Positions 17,033-24,175 of a stretch of 32,607 nt of DNA are shown here, in pieces (the first letter of the stretch is position 1; each line of letters opens with the position of its first letter). Below the pieces are notes generated by a model. The model searched no databases. It had not been told where the DNA came from and was given only the letters and a program-made list of their open reading frames with translations. This DNA is from Desulfobacula sp. (GTDB lineage: Bacteria > Desulfobacterota > Desulfobacteria > Desulfobacterales > Desulfobacteraceae), in contig JAMPXP010000035.1 in NCBI GenBank assembly GCA_023701135.1, positions 1 to 32,607 on the forward strand, given 5' to 3'. A program made the translations under genes and the position numbers.

Positions 17033-17917
17033 ATGAAGACCTTAGAACAATTGAGTCAGACCGCACAGACCATTACCAACCTCAGACCTGCCTACCGGGA
17101 AATTCTTGATTTTTACAAAGAGGTGTTCAGGGTCCAGGAAGAAAGTCTCAAAGATATCCAGTTGCCGCCCATCATGATTGAACCCGATCTTCTGAAAATA
17201 AAACAGAAGAACGAATTGCCCCTCATCGACCCGTCGGAATTCCTCATTGATCTTGCGGCAGCCACCCGGACGTTTTCCGATGTCTGCGGGCTTGCCCAAG
17301 ACCTGGCGCCGGGCCTGGCTGCCAATGCACGCTTCCTGCAAAGGTCTCTGTCTCAGGCGGCCTTTGATCTTGAAGCCCTGTTTTCAGCCCTCCTCAACAG
17401 CCATGAAAAATCCCTCCAGGATATTTCACAGCTTCTGGATGTTCCGGTGAATGAACTTTCCCTTTTCGGGCATCTGAGCATGGCGCCCAGCATCGGGACC
17501 TGCAGGGAGCAGCTTGAAATTTATCTGGCCGGTATGCCGGAACTTCAAAAGGGCTATTGCCCCGTCTGCGGCAACCCTCCGAACCTGGCCTCCCTTGACC
17601 AGGACGGACGGCAGCACCTGCACTGCTCCTTTTGCCGCCATGAATGGAAATCCGGCAGAATGGGGTGTGTTTTCTGCAAAAACAATGAAAAAGACATGCA
17701 GCACTATTTTTTCAATGAAGAGGAAAAAGAATACCGGGTCAAGGTCTGCGACCATTGCCGCAGATTTATCAAAGTGGTGGATCTCCGGCAGATGGACCGG
17801 GAATTTTTCCCCAACCTTGAATTAATCGCAACCCTTCATCTTGATATGCAGGCAAGAGAAAAAGGGTATGCCAATGAAGGAGCAGGCAGAAATGAGGTGT
17901 CTCATTCATCACAATAG
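17033..17917 (+). CDS. fdhE: Formate dehydrogenase accessory protein FdhE
   Basis: The protein has 294 residues, close to the usual FdhE length. The N-terminal half is helical. The C-terminal half (about 178-265) carries CPVCGNPP, CSFCRHEW, CVFCKNN and CDHCRRF, the four CxxC pairs that form rubredoxin-like metal sites in this family. FdhE is a cytoplasmic factor needed for active formate dehydrogenase before Tat export. Its position after fdhAB fits exactly. Its 3' end overlaps the following TlpA-like gene by 26 bases, so the two are probably co-translated. Confidence 0.92.
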   Translation: MKTLEQLSQTAQTITNLRPAYREILDFYKEVFRVQEESLKDIQLPPIMIEPDLLKIKQKNELPLIDPSEFLIDLAAATRTFSDVCGLAQDLAPGLAANARFLQRSLSQAAFDLEALFSALLNSHEKSLQDISQLLDVPVNELSLFGHLSMAPSIGTCREQLEIYLAGMPELQKGYCPVCGNPPNLASLDQDGRQHLHCSFCRHEWKSGRMGCVFCKNNEKDMQHYFFNEEEKEYRVKVCDHCRRFIKVVDLRQMDREFFPNLELIATLHLDMQAREKGYANEGAGRNEVSHSSQ

Positions 17918-18494
17918 GATTTCCTGGATCAGATGGTCGGTGTTTGCTTTTCTTCTTATTTCGGGCCATATTTTTTCCCCTGTGCCGGGATTTAGCGAGG
18001 AACCTGCCGGCCGCCTGGATTTTCTTTTGCCGGCGCCGGATAAAGCCGATCACCGGCAATACCTGGGCCTCCCCCCGGACCAACCCTTTTCCCTGGGACA
18101 GGTCAAGGCCCGGGTGGTCATTGTTGAAATTTTTTCCATGTACTGCCCTGTCTGTCAGCGTGAAGCCGAGAAGGTCAATGCCGTATTCCGCCTGATCCAA
18201 TCCAGACCCGGACTCAAGGATAAGGTCAAGCTCATCGGCATCGGCGCCGGCAATTCAGCTTATGAAGTGGATTTTTTCAGGGAAAAATACAGTATCGAAT
18301 TTCCCCTTTTCAGCGATACGGATTTTTCCATCCATAAAAAAATAGGCGAGGTCAGAACCCCCCATTTTTTCTGCCTGTCCCTGGAGGGAAACAACAGGTT
18401 TTCAGTTTTTTATTCAGGGACCGGGGTCATCGAAACTCCGGAAGCCTTTCTTGACATCCTTTTAAAAGATTCGGGGATACAGGTGACGCCATGA
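17892..18494 (+). CDS. TlpA-like periplasmic thioredoxin-fold protein (copy 2)
   Basis: The protein has 200 residues from the ATG at 17892, which has GGAG nearby and leads directly into a signal peptide (WSVFAFLLISGHIF). Upstream in-frame ATGs at 17868 and 17874 are possible. The redox motif is CPVC at Cys85/Cys88 in EIFSMYCPVCQREAEKVN. The lead-in LPAPDKADHRQYLGL is shared with the first TlpA-like protein. It overlaps fdhE and has an ATGA overlap with the peroxiredoxin gene, so all three are likely one translational unit. The role is periplasmic thiol-disulfide exchange, perhaps recycling the peroxiredoxin; that pairing is inference. Confidence 0.85.
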   Translation: MRCLIHHNRISWIRWSVFAFLLISGHIFSPVPGFSEEPAGRLDFLLPAPDKADHRQYLGLPPDQPFSLGQVKARVVIVEIFSMYCPVCQREAEKVNAVFRLIQSRPGLKDKVKLIGIGAGNSAYEVDFFREKYSIEFPLFSDTDFSIHKKIGEVRTPHFFCLSLEGNNRFSVFYSGTGVIETPEAFLDILLKDSGIQVTP

Positions 18495-19090
18495 AAACCA
18501 CAGGGATCGTCTTTCTCGGAATTTCCATTCTTTTTTTCGGGTTTCCAGGGACGTGTTTCTGCAAGTCCATGGCCTTTGGAAACAAAATCTTTGACCCGGG
18601 CCCCTTGAAACCTGTGGACAGTGTGCTGAAAATTAAAATCGGCGATACGGCGCCGGATTTTACCCTGACCTCCATCACCGGCAGCGAGGTTCGCTTAAGC
18701 AGCTATATCGGCCGGAAAAATGTGATGCTGAGCTTTATTCCGGCGGCCTGGACCCCGGTCTGTTCGGACCAGTGGCCCGGGTATAATATCGCCGAAGAGA
18801 TTTTTCGCCGATATGACACCATCCTCATCGGTATCAGCACGGATCCTTTGCCCACACTCTTTGCCTGGACAAGGGACATCGGAGGACTCTGGTTTGATGT
18901 GGTATCGGATTTCTGGCCCCATGGGGCCGTGAGTGAAACCTACGGGGTCTTAAGATCCAACGGAACGGCGGAACGGGCCATTATCCTCATCGATAAAAAA
19001 GGTGTCATTCGATTCATCCATGTGGGAGATATCAATCTTCGGCCCGATCTCGGGATGCTGGTCAGGGAAATGGAAAAACTTAATCCCTGA
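18491..19090 (+). CDS. Exported peroxiredoxin-like protein (AhpC/TSA family)
   Basis: The protein has 199 residues with a signal-like hydrophobic N-terminus (about 1-25). The peroxidatic motif P-x3-T-x2-C is intact in PAAWTPVCSDQ, with Cys91. GDTAPDFTLTSITG is the standard peroxiredoxin start. After export the only other cysteines are Cys22 and Cys24 at the signal end, so it looks like a 1-Cys type needing an external thiol partner. The adjacent TlpA-like protein is the obvious candidate. The expected activity is peroxide reduction in the periplasm near the oxygen-sensitive formate dehydrogenase. Its last 11 bases overlap the convergent gene. Confidence 0.85.
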   Translation: MKTTGIVFLGISILFFGFPGTCFCKSMAFGNKIFDPGPLKPVDSVLKIKIGDTAPDFTLTSITGSEVRLSSYIGRKNVMLSFIPAAWTPVCSDQWPGYNIAEEIFRRYDTILIGISTDPLPTLFAWTRDIGGLWFDVVSDFWPHGAVSETYGVLRSNGTAERAIILIDKKGVIRFIHVGDINLRPDLGMLVREMEKLNP

Positions 19091-19784
19091 TATGCTGTTT
19101 TAAAAAATCCGGATCCTTTTCAATGTAAATCCGGGTGGTCATGGAACCGGTGGTCCTGCCGTTGGTTCCCGTGGCCGTGATCTCGTGCTCGCCGATGGAG
19201 GGCCGGACGTCGATCTTCTGGCCCGTGCCCAGCTTCCCGTCCAGACTGCTGGTCCAGACCAGGGTGTCGGAAAAATCTCCCTGGACCGACAGGGCCACGC
19301 CCTCAAGATGGATGGGAAAATTTGACGTATAAAAATACTGGCCGTACCGGGGAGTCCGGATGAAGACCTCGGTGGAATCATCCTCTTCAATATCAATATC
19401 CTTTGACAATTGCATATACTCGTCCAGTTGAATTTTCGGGATAAAATCGAGTTTTTTCTTGAGATAGACCAGCCGGATTTCCTTTTTGATTTCAGGCAGG
19501 TTTTTATAATCCGGCTTTTCATGGGCATTGAAGAGTTTGATGATCTCAATGGCTTTTTCATATTCTTTGGCCTGGTAAAGCCTTTGCAATTCCTCATAAT
19601 GATCTTCGATGTGAACGATGAATGCCAGCCTTTCCCTTTGTTTTTTGGCCTCTTCAGCCTCCTTTTGCATGGATTCGGACCGCAGGTCCACTATGAGTTT
19701 AAAGACAAGGTTGAAAAGGACAAAGAAAAATATGGATAGAATCACCACCAGTTGAATGGAATATCGTGTCCGCCTGGAGAGCAT
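19080..19784 (-). CDS. Membrane-anchored protein with TPR-like and Ig-like regions
   Basis: The protein has 234 residues. It has one N-terminal membrane helix (about 10-33, QLVVILSIFFFVLFNLVFKL), a charged coiled coil (about 35-60), a helical TPR-like part (about 60-125, YQAKEYEKAIEIIKLF) and a C-terminal beta domain (about 140-228). The latter, LVWTSSLDGKLGTGQ ... GEHEITATGTNG, has the usual look of bacterial Ig-like domains. The Ig part should be outside the membrane. It is the last gene of the minus-strand set that starts with the receiver-STAS gene. No known family name; the domains are read by pattern. Confidence 0.75.
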   Translation of the reverse strand: MLSRRTRYSIQLVVILSIFFFVLFNLVFKLIVDLRSESMQKEAEEAKKQRERLAFIVHIEDHYEELQRLYQAKEYEKAIEIIKLFNAHEKPDYKNLPEIKKEIRLVYLKKKLDFIPKIQLDEYMQLSKDIDIEEDDSTEVFIRTPRYGQYFYTSNFPIHLEGVALSVQGDFSDTLVWTSSLDGKLGTGQKIDVRPSIGEHEITATGTNGRTTGSMTTRIYIEKDPDFLKQHIRD

Positions 19785-19858
19785 GGGTCTATGAATTCTC
19801 CTTTACAAGCTGCATGGCCTTGTATTCTAATGGAAACCGGTTCATCCGTAAAGTTTTT

Positions 19859-22800
19859 TTAACGGGATTTGATCTTATCATAAATATTAAATATTTCTTT
19901 ATCCGGTTCAATGCCCAGTTCATTTTTAAACACCAGGAGACATTCCTCAAACAATTCCCTGGCCTTGTTTTTCTGGCCGGAATCCGCATACAGGATCATG
20001 AGGTTCTGATATGCCGTTTCCGAATAGGGTTCCATATCCAGAATGTGCTGCCAGGTTTCCAAAGCCTTCTGGATCTGATCCAGTTCTTCGTGGAGTCTGG
20101 CTTTTCGTTCCAAGACCTCTATGTATTTTGTCCTGAGCAGGTCTCTTTTCCTGAGAATCCATTCCAGGTAAGGTTCCTCGGCAAAATAATCTCCCTTATA
20201 AAGCCCTGCCGCCTTGTCATATAATTCAAGGGCCCTGCCCAATTCATTGTTTTTTTCATTTTCCGCCGCTTGCATGATCAAGGCCAGAAATTCTTCCACG
20301 TCCAGAGTGACCAGAGACGGATCAAGGGAAACCAGGCCTGCTTTCTGGATGATATACGAATATCCGAATTCCTTTTTCACGTCGGGTTCCATGGCTTTTC
20401 TTAAGCGGTGAAGGTTAATTTTAAAATTTTTTTCACCTGCGGCCGTATCTGCCTCGGGCCATAGATCATCCATGAGGATTTCTTTTGGGATATCCCTTGA
20501 TCCGTGAAGCACAATGGACTTGAGCAAAAGAAGCGGCCTTGACCCCTCAAAAATCCTGCTGTCCAGCACCTTATGTCCGCAAAAAATATTAAATTGTCCC
20601 AGGGTCTCAATGCGAAGGGGAGGCAATAAATATTTATATAAGGGTCTCAGGTTTTCTATGGCCCGGTCTCGTTCCCCGGGCCTGAGCCAGGCCAGAATAT
20701 TTCCCATTTCATCCATTACGCGGGAGGGATCCTCCTTGAAATTCAAACCGGGCATAAGGGATTCCCCTGGAAAATGTCCTTCAAGGGCCATGGCTATTAC
20801 CACGGCCCTGACCAGGAGTCTCCCGCTAACCAGGGGAAAGAAGCCGTATTCTTCCCGGCAGGCGATTTCCAGACCCGTTCGGATGGAGCCCAGGGCCTTT
20901 GTTCTGTCCTTTTGTTCCCAGAAGATCAATCCGGAGATCAGATGGTTTTCCGCACAATTCAGATCCGATGAAATGCGTTCAAAATATTCCAGTGAAGGCT
21001 TTAAAAAGCTTTGAGCCTTGGAAAAATTCCCTGTGTCAAAATAAATAGCCCCGGCCAACTGCTGGGTCAGAAAATGATGGATATCCCCTTTTCTCAACTG
21101 ATCCAGGGCGTTTAAGGCGTATTCGATCTCCCGGGCGGCCCTCTTGCTTTGTCTCTGTTTAAAAAAGCTTAAGGCCTTGACCCGGTGGGCAATGCCCTTG
21201 TAAAAATCATTTCCCTCCAGGATGGAAAAATCATTCAGATGATCCGCCATCTGGGAAGCTTCATCAAACCGTCCCGTATACACCCGGTACAAGGCGCCGG
21301 CTTCAACCAGGCTCGGGTACAAAAATATCAATCCGAATTTTTCAATATCCTGCTCGGATTTCACCAAAAGCGCCCCTGCATCATCAAACCGGCCGCTCTT
21401 CAGTGCAAAATCAATGTCCACAATATTTTTTAGGGCCCTGAATTCGGGGTGCCGGCCTTCGCTGGTCATGCCCCGGATTTTGATCAGCAACTGCCGGGCC
21501 CTTGCAAAATCACCGGCCTGAACATGACCAAAGGCCATGGTGATGGAAGCATGAAGCACGAGATCGGGATTATTGATCTTGGTTCCCAGAAGAACGGCGT
21601 TCCTGCAGGCGGAAACTCCCTTGGGGATATTGCCGTCCCCTGCGATATATCCAAGGCCCATCTGCTGCCACAAAAGCCCTCTAGCCCAGGTAAACCGCTC
21701 CTTTTCCGGCATGGCTTCCAGACAGCCTTCGGCTTTTTGTATCCATTTGAGAATGACTGAAGAAGGCTCCCGAATAAAAACCGCGGCCTCAATCAAATAC
21801 CCCAGAGCCAGCAGGATACCCCGGATATCCCCCATCTCTTCAAACAGGGTCAGGGCTCGTTGAAAATCCCGGATATTTTTTTTCCCGCCCCTGATCCGGC
21901 GGGTCATGGTCAAAAAAAAGATCAGCCAGGGGTCATCCCCGACCAACTGATCCGGAAGACAGGAAATCCATTGTTCAAGGCCCGACATCTTTCCCTTGAT
22001 CATATAATCCGCTCCCTTGATCCTGAGAATGCGGATCATATCCGGAAAGGCCCCGGCTTTCATGAAATAATTCAAGGCCGCTTCAGGGTCTTTTTTTTCC
22101 CAGGAGATCCGGCCGGCCTTATGATAAAGCGCGTTCACTTCTTCCGGGGGCAGGGTCCGCCTTAAATCCTGGAGCAGAAAATCCCGGAACAGGTTATGAT
22201 ATTTGAACCGGGAGCCCAGACCGGGGATCTCCATCCTCTGAATAAAGAGATTCCTTTTTTCAAGTCCCGTTAAAACGGCCAGACCATCAACGGGTTCTGA
22301 AATATGGGCCACCATATCCAGATCGATGATATCCGGAACCGCGGTAATTCTCAAAAATTCGCGGATGGGCTCGGGCAGGGTCTTGTAAATCTCCCGGGAA
22401 AAATAATCAAAGGCTTCCGAGGATACCCGTTCCGGAAGGGTTGAGGCTCCTCCGGAACGGCGCAGGGATTCCGAAACCAGGATAAGCCCCCCTGCCCAGC
22501 CGTCGGTTATCTTATGAATCCTTTCGATATCCAGAGCCTTCCCACTGTATTTGCCCTGGAAAAAGGCCTCGGTTTCATCCAGGGTAAAGGAAAGGTCTTC
22601 GTTTTTCAGGAAAAACCCGTGATGTTCGGTTTTAAGCCGGGGAAGGCGAAAGGGCAGGATGGTCCGGGACAGGATAAAAAATTTATGTCGATAAAACCGG
22701 GTATTCAAAAGAGCGTTGATCATCTCAAACCCGGCCGATGATTCGTCCAGGCATTCGGCATCGTCCAGAACCAGGATCAGGGGAAAGGGCAGATCTTTAA

Positions 22801-23149
22801 AGGTCAGGGTCAGGCCTTCAATGTATCGCAACAGCCCTTTTTCAGCACCCAGGGTCGTTACGGGCAAAAATTCTCCGGTGTCCCCGGGTCCGGCGCCCGA
22901 AAGATATCTGATCCCGGAGGCAAGCCTGTCAAAAAGCTTGGTGTCGTCATTGTCATCCGGGCAAAGATGATACCAGAGGATCTTTTTTCCCGACTCTTTC
23001 AGGTATGAGGCCACCAGTGTGGATTTGCCCTGGGCCGCCTGGCCCGTGATAAAAAAATTCTGCCGGTGAGCATACTGATCCAGAAGGCTGAAAAGCCTTG
23101 GCCGTCTGATGGCATCCGCAATATGGGGAGGGCCGTAGGGACCTGTCAT
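19859..23149 (-). CDS. Large STAND-ATPase / TPR / BTAD transcriptional regulator
   Basis: The protein has 1096 residues. An N-terminal MalT-like STAND NTPase has Walker A GQAAQGKST (36-44) and Walker B LILVLDDAE (Asp129/Asp130). A winged-helix/arm region follows (about 240-360), then a long TPR-type helical repeat region (about 360-800). The C-terminal 252 residues (from about 845) have an OmpR-like winged helix (LGQFNIFCGHKVL, LLLLKSIVLHGSRDIPKEIL, DLWPEAD) and a bacterial transcriptional activator domain. This differs from MalT, which ends in a LuxR helix-turn-helix. It probably forms ATP-dependent oligomers after ligand binding to the repeats and then activates transcription. The gene starts 19 bases after the receiver-STAS gene, so the two are likely co-transcribed. 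Confidence 0.9.
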   Translation of the reverse strand: MTGPYGPPHIADAIRRPRLFSLLDQYAHRQNFFITGQAAQGKSTLVASYLKESGKKILWYHLCPDDNDDTKLFDRLASGIRYLSGAGPGDTGEFLPVTTLGAEKGLLRYIEGLTLTFKDLPFPLILVLDDAECLDESSAGFEMINALLNTRFYRHKFFILSRTILPFRLPRLKTEHHGFFLKNEDLSFTLDETEAFFQGKYSGKALDIERIHKITDGWAGGLILVSESLRRSGGASTLPERVSSEAFDYFSREIYKTLPEPIREFLRITAVPDIIDLDMVAHISEPVDGLAVLTGLEKRNLFIQRMEIPGLGSRFKYHNLFRDFLLQDLRRTLPPEEVNALYHKAGRISWEKKDPEAALNYFMKAGAFPDMIRILRIKGADYMIKGKMSGLEQWISCLPDQLVGDDPWLIFFLTMTRRIRGGKKNIRDFQRALTLFEEMGDIRGILLALGYLIEAAVFIREPSSVILKWIQKAEGCLEAMPEKERFTWARGLLWQQMGLGYIAGDGNIPKGVSACRNAVLLGTKINNPDLVLHASITMAFGHVQAGDFARARQLLIKIRGMTSEGRHPEFRALKNIVDIDFALKSGRFDDAGALLVKSEQDIEKFGLIFLYPSLVEAGALYRVYTGRFDEASQMADHLNDFSILEGNDFYKGIAHRVKALSFFKQRQSKRAAREIEYALNALDQLRKGDIHHFLTQQLAGAIYFDTGNFSKAQSFLKPSLEYFERISSDLNCAENHLISGLIFWEQKDRTKALGSIRTGLEIACREEYGFFPLVSGRLLVRAVVIAMALEGHFPGESLMPGLNFKEDPSRVMDEMGNILAWLRPGERDRAIENLRPLYKYLLPPLRIETLGQFNIFCGHKVLDSRIFEGSRPLLLLKSIVLHGSRDIPKEILMDDLWPEADTAAGEKNFKINLHRLRKAMEPDVKKEFGYSYIIQKAGLVSLDPSLVTLDVEEFLALIMQAAENEKNNELGRALELYDKAAGLYKGDYFAEEPYLEWILRKRDLLRTKYIEVLERKARLHEELDQIQKALETWQHILDMEPYSETAYQNLMILYADSGQKNKARELFEECLLVFKNELGIEPDKEIFNIYDKIKSR

Positions 23150-23168
23150 GACTATCCTTTTTTACGGT

Positions 23169-23867
23169 CTAATCATCCGTCAATGCTTCTTTCAGGATGG
23201 CGAATTTGTCCATCCCGGCCATCTGAAAAATCCTTAGATAATTATAGGACAGATTTTCCATGACAACGGGCGTATTTTTTTGCCTCAGCTTTTGTATCAC
23301 GTCCATCAAAAGGGCGATACCGGATTTATCAATGGAAAAATCCTCCTGAAAAAAAAGGGTCCTCTCTTTTTCAGGGTCCGGATTCACGGCAGACAGCAAG
23401 GGCGAAAACAAGGGCCGGGCCGACGCACTCAATTTTCCTTTTAAAGAAAAGATGAGATTCCCGTCCCTTTGTGTTTCCGACAAGGCAAAGGCATTATCCC
23501 TCTGCCCCTGCCTTCTTTTTTCAGCCCGGGCCAGGGCCGAACTCAGGGCATGCCGTTCAACGGGCTTGTTGATAAAATCCGAGGCGTCCAGATCAAGGGC
23601 CTCCACTGCGTTTTCCATATCCCCGTGGCCGGTGATGATAATGACTTCCGAAGGAATATCAGACGTCCTTATCCTTCGCAGCACTTCAAGTCCGTCCAGG
23701 CCCGGCATTTTCAAATCGGTAAACACAATCCCGGGCCTGATCTCATGGAACAGGGCCAATCCTTTTTCACCGTCTTCCGCCGTATAAACCTCATACCCAT
23801 AGGCGGTCAAAAAAAGCCTGAACATGGAAAGGGTCGGTTTTTCGTCATCAATGACAAGAATTTTCAT
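23169..23867 (-). CDS. Response regulator: receiver plus STAS-like domain (copy 2)
   Basis: The protein has 232 residues and is a paralogue of the protein at 3685-4422. The receiver has Asp7/Asp8 and phospho-acceptor Asp51 in VFTDLKMPGLDG, then VIIITGHGDMENAVEALDLD and SDFINKPVERHAL, nearly the same wording as copy 1. The C-terminal STAS-like part includes SIDKSGIALLMDV. The residue at the canonical anti-sigma-antagonist phosphoserine position is Lys (DKSG for DSSG). The start has AGGGGAAAG upstream and a good promoter at 23910-23938. No histidine kinase is adjacent, so the partner may be the hybrid kinase at 27653 or the one at 1619. It leads an operon with the STAND/BTAD regulator. Confidence 0.88.
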   Translation of the reverse strand: MKILVIDDEKPTLSMFRLFLTAYGYEVYTAEDGEKGLALFHEIRPGIVFTDLKMPGLDGLEVLRRIRTSDIPSEVIIITGHGDMENAVEALDLDASDFINKPVERHALSSALARAEKRRQGQRDNAFALSETQRDGNLIFSLKGKLSASARPLFSPLLSAVNPDPEKERTLFFQEDFSIDKSGIALLMDVIQKLRQKNTPVVMENLSYNYLRIFQMAGMDKFAILKEALTDD

Positions 23868-23909
23868 TTTCTTTCCCCTGGTTGGTCTTTCTTGAAACCC
23901 ATGGCCTGA

Positions 23910-23954
23910 ACAATAAAATACCGGCGCCTGAATGTCAAATACTCAAATGCTTGA
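23910..23954 (-). promoter_or_regulatory. Sigma70 promoter with palindrome upstream of -35
   Basis: On the minus strand TTGACA (23933-23938), a 17-base spacer and TATTGT (23910-23915) make a near-ideal promoter about 40 bases upstream of the receiver-STAS start. Immediately upstream, TCAA-ATGC-TTGA (23943-23954) is a perfect half-site palindrome centred about 45 bases before the expected start of transcription, where class II activators bind. Confidence 0.65.
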
Positions 23955-24086
23955 TATTTTTAACAGCAAGCAAACCGATAGCATAATGACCGCCGAAACC
24001 AAATGAGTACAAAAGAGAACGATATGGCTTTCGCCTGCTGAAAAATGAGAGAAGGAGTTCAAAGCCTGCCGTGCTTTTGGATTATC

Positions 24087-24116
24087 TTGACAAAAAAGCG
24101 GTTTCCAATCATATAG
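24087..24116 (+). promoter_or_regulatory. Sigma70 promoter for the exported TPR-like gene
   Basis: TTGACA (24087-24092) is followed after 17 bases by CATATA (24110-24115), with TATAGA two bases further on. The -35 is perfect and the -10 moderate. It is about 60 bases upstream of the gene and divergent from the promoter at 23910-23938. Confidence 0.55.
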
Positions 24117-24175
24117 AGTATGTTTTGAAACTATAACGGGTTGAAATAAAATCCGATTCATCAATGGATGGAAAA

